Below, piece after piece: positions 24,164 to 25,360 of a DNA stretch of 25,360 nucleotides. The notes beneath the pieces were generated by a model. That model did no database searches and was not told the DNA's origin. It saw nothing but the letters and a program-made list of their open reading frames with translations. The translations under genes were made by a program, and so were the position numbers. The stretch is taken from NCBI GenBank assembly GCA_016712985.1, contig JADJQA010000081.1:1-25360 (forward strand), written 5' to 3'. Within the stretch, counting starts at the first letter, position 1, and each line of letters opens with the position of its first letter. Source of the DNA: Sulfuritalea sp. GTDB taxonomy: Bacteria > Pseudomonadota > Gammaproteobacteria > Burkholderiales > Rhodocyclaceae.

Positions 24164-25303
24164 ATGGACAGAATTGATTGTGCGGTCATCGGCGCGGGCG
24201 TGGTCGGCCTTGCCGTGGCCCGCAGACTGGCCGCGGACGGCCGCGAGGTGCTGATCCTCGAAGCCGGGACGACTTTCGGCACCGGCATCAGCGCGCGCAA
24301 CAGCGAGGTGATTCATGCCGGCATCCACTACCCCGCCGGCTCGCTGAAAGCCAGGCTCTGCGTCAGCGGCCGCCGCATGCTGTATGCCTACTGCGGCGAG
24401 CGTGGCATCGCGCACCGGCGCTGCGGCAAGCTGATCGTCGCAACCAGCGAGCAGCAGCGCGCCGAACTCCAGCGCATCGCCGCCGGCGCCGGCGCCAACG
24501 GGGTGCACGACCTCCAGCCCGTTTCGCGCGCACAAGCCCGCGCCCTGGAGCCGGCACTGCAATGCACCGCCGCGCTGTTGTCTCCCTCGACCGGAATCAT
24601 CGACAGCCACGCGCTGATGTTGTCGCTGCTCGGCGACGCGGAACGCGACGGCGCCGTGCTGGCCGTGCGGAGCCGCGTGCAAGGTGGCGAAATCGTCGAT
24701 GGCGGAATCGTCCTCGACATCGTCGGCGATTCGGGCGAGCCGACGCAGCTTCGCGCCGCAAGCGTGGTGAATTGCGCCGGACTCGGTGCGCAGAGTGTGG
24801 CTCGCGGCCTGCGCGGCCTGCCGCCGGGATCCGTGCCACCGCTGCATTACGCCAAGGGCAACTACTATGCGCTGGCCGGGCCGGCGCCGTTTTCGCGACT
24901 GATTTACCCGATACCGGAGGCGGCGGGCCTCGGCGTACACCTGACCCTGGACCTCGGCGGACAGGCGCGCTTCGGTCCCGACGTGGAATGGATCGAGCAC
25001 ATCGACTATTCGGTCGCCGCCGGGCGCGCCGACGCCTTCTACGCCGAAGTGCGCCGCTACTGGCCGCGGCTTGCCGACGGCGCCTTGGTCCCCGCCTATG
25101 CCGGCATCCGGCCAAAAGCCCATGCGCCCGGTCAGCCCGCGCGCGACTTCCTCGTCTCCGGCCCGGCCGCGCACGGCATCCCCGGACTGGTCTGCCTCTA
25201 CGGCATCGAATCGCCGGGGCTGACCGCCTGTCTGGCGCTCGCCGACCATGCGGTCGAAGAACTGCTGCTGCCTTTCATGGCGTCGACGAGCCGCCCCGAG
25301 TAA
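24164..25303 (+). CDS. FAD-dependent oxidoreductase, L-2-hydroxyglutarate oxidase-like
   Basis: The protein has 379 residues with an N-terminal DAO fold. The dinucleotide motif is DCAVIGAGVVGLAVARRLA (Gly10-x-Gly12-x-x-Gly15), followed by VLILEAGTTFGTGISARNSE and VIHAGIHYPAGSLKARLCV, typical of LhgO-type enzymes. SPSTGIIDSHALMLSLL and ASVVNCAGLGAQSVARGL follow, and PHxP-like substrate residues may lie in YAGIRPKAHAPGQPARDFLV. FAD contacts are expected near HGIPGLVCLYGIESPGLTAC. It should oxidise a hydroxy-acid or amino acid, with L-2-hydroxyglutarate the best guess. ATG 24164 was chosen because it places the FAD motif at residue 10; the upstream in-frame extension has no homology. Confidence 0.88.
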   Translation: MDRIDCAVIGAGVVGLAVARRLAADGREVLILEAGTTFGTGISARNSEVIHAGIHYPAGSLKARLCVSGRRMLYAYCGERGIAHRRCGKLIVATSEQQRAELQRIAAGAGANGVHDLQPVSRAQARALEPALQCTAALLSPSTGIIDSHALMLSLLGDAERDGAVLAVRSRVQGGEIVDGGIVLDIVGDSGEPTQLRAASVVNCAGLGAQSVARGLRGLPPGSVPPLHYAKGNYYALAGPAPFSRLIYPIPEAAGLGVHLTLDLGGQARFGPDVEWIEHIDYSVAAGRADAFYAEVRRYWPRLADGALVPAYAGIRPKAHAPGQPARDFLVSGPAAHGIPGLVCLYGIESPGLTACLALADHAVEELLLPFMASTSRPE

Positions 25304-25360
25304 TGAAATGCTAACCCATGTCCCGATGCGGTCAGGGTCGTATCATTCCAATCCTCGCCC

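Noticed and set aside
25304..25360. Start of another gene at ATG 25318
   Set aside because: Only 14 codons remain in the window, with no Shine-Dalgarno and no recognisable motif.
1..25360. CRISPR arrays, tRNA or rRNA genes, transposases, integrases, riboswitches
   Set aside because: None was recognised when reading both strands. Small structured RNAs could be missed without covariance searches.

Overview
The window looks like chromosomal DNA of a GC-rich betaproteobacterium, perhaps Rhodocyclales or a relative. That placement is inferred from gene content and codon use (malonyl-CoA synthetase and decarboxylase, YrfG-like nucleotidase, DUF3391/HD-GYP protein, Anbu peptidase, dense operons with ATGA/GTGA overlaps). 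No rRNA or other phylogenetic marker is present. I saw no tRNA, CRISPR array, transposase or integrase.

Left part (1-9466, all minus strand). One long directon runs leftwards: uppP, yqiA, rarD, a class I SAM methyltransferase, an RNase II/R-family exoribonuclease, a TonB-family protein, the type I restriction-modification methylase hsdM, and a phosphoribosyltransferase-like gene that leaves the window at base 1. hsdM and the phosphoribosyltransferase-like gene share an ATGA stop/start and so look translationally coupled. Everything from 1 to about 3500 is broken by at least eight small frameshifts, while the protein signal continues across each one. This means either real decay or indels in the sequence; the rest of the window is clean. 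Two copies of a hairpin-forming, REP-like repeat lie in this part. One sits between rarD and the methyltransferase. The other lies in frame inside the RNase gene and adds about 19 residues.

Middle (9573-16688). Divergent from uppP come a DUF3391/HD-GYP phosphodiesterase-type protein, a G-rich spacer, an EVE-domain protein and a TauE/SafE permease (plus strand). Convergent with these is a minus-strand operon of matB (malonyl-CoA synthetase), a PlsC-like acyltransferase and an SGNH/GDSL hydrolase, which suggests acyl-CoA and lipid metabolism. Divergent from matB is a homocysteine S-methyltransferase-family gene.

Right part (16689-25360). An accessory-looking stretch holds a TacA/TacT-type toxin-antitoxin pair with a palindrome on its promoter, an 800-residue repeat protein with two CxxC pairs and a C-terminal SEC-C motif, a gene-poor spacer of about 520 bp, and a lone Anbu-type proteasome-like peptidase. 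It separates matB from malonyl-CoA decarboxylase, its usual metabolic partner. The decarboxylase follows a YrfG-like HAD nucleotidase and an exported DsrE-family protein. An L-2-hydroxyglutarate-oxidase-like FAD enzyme is divergent from the DsrE gene and ends the window.

The strongest leads are the hsdM/phosphoribosyltransferase pair, the in-frame repeat in the RNase gene, the SEC-C repeat protein, and the lone Anbu gene.
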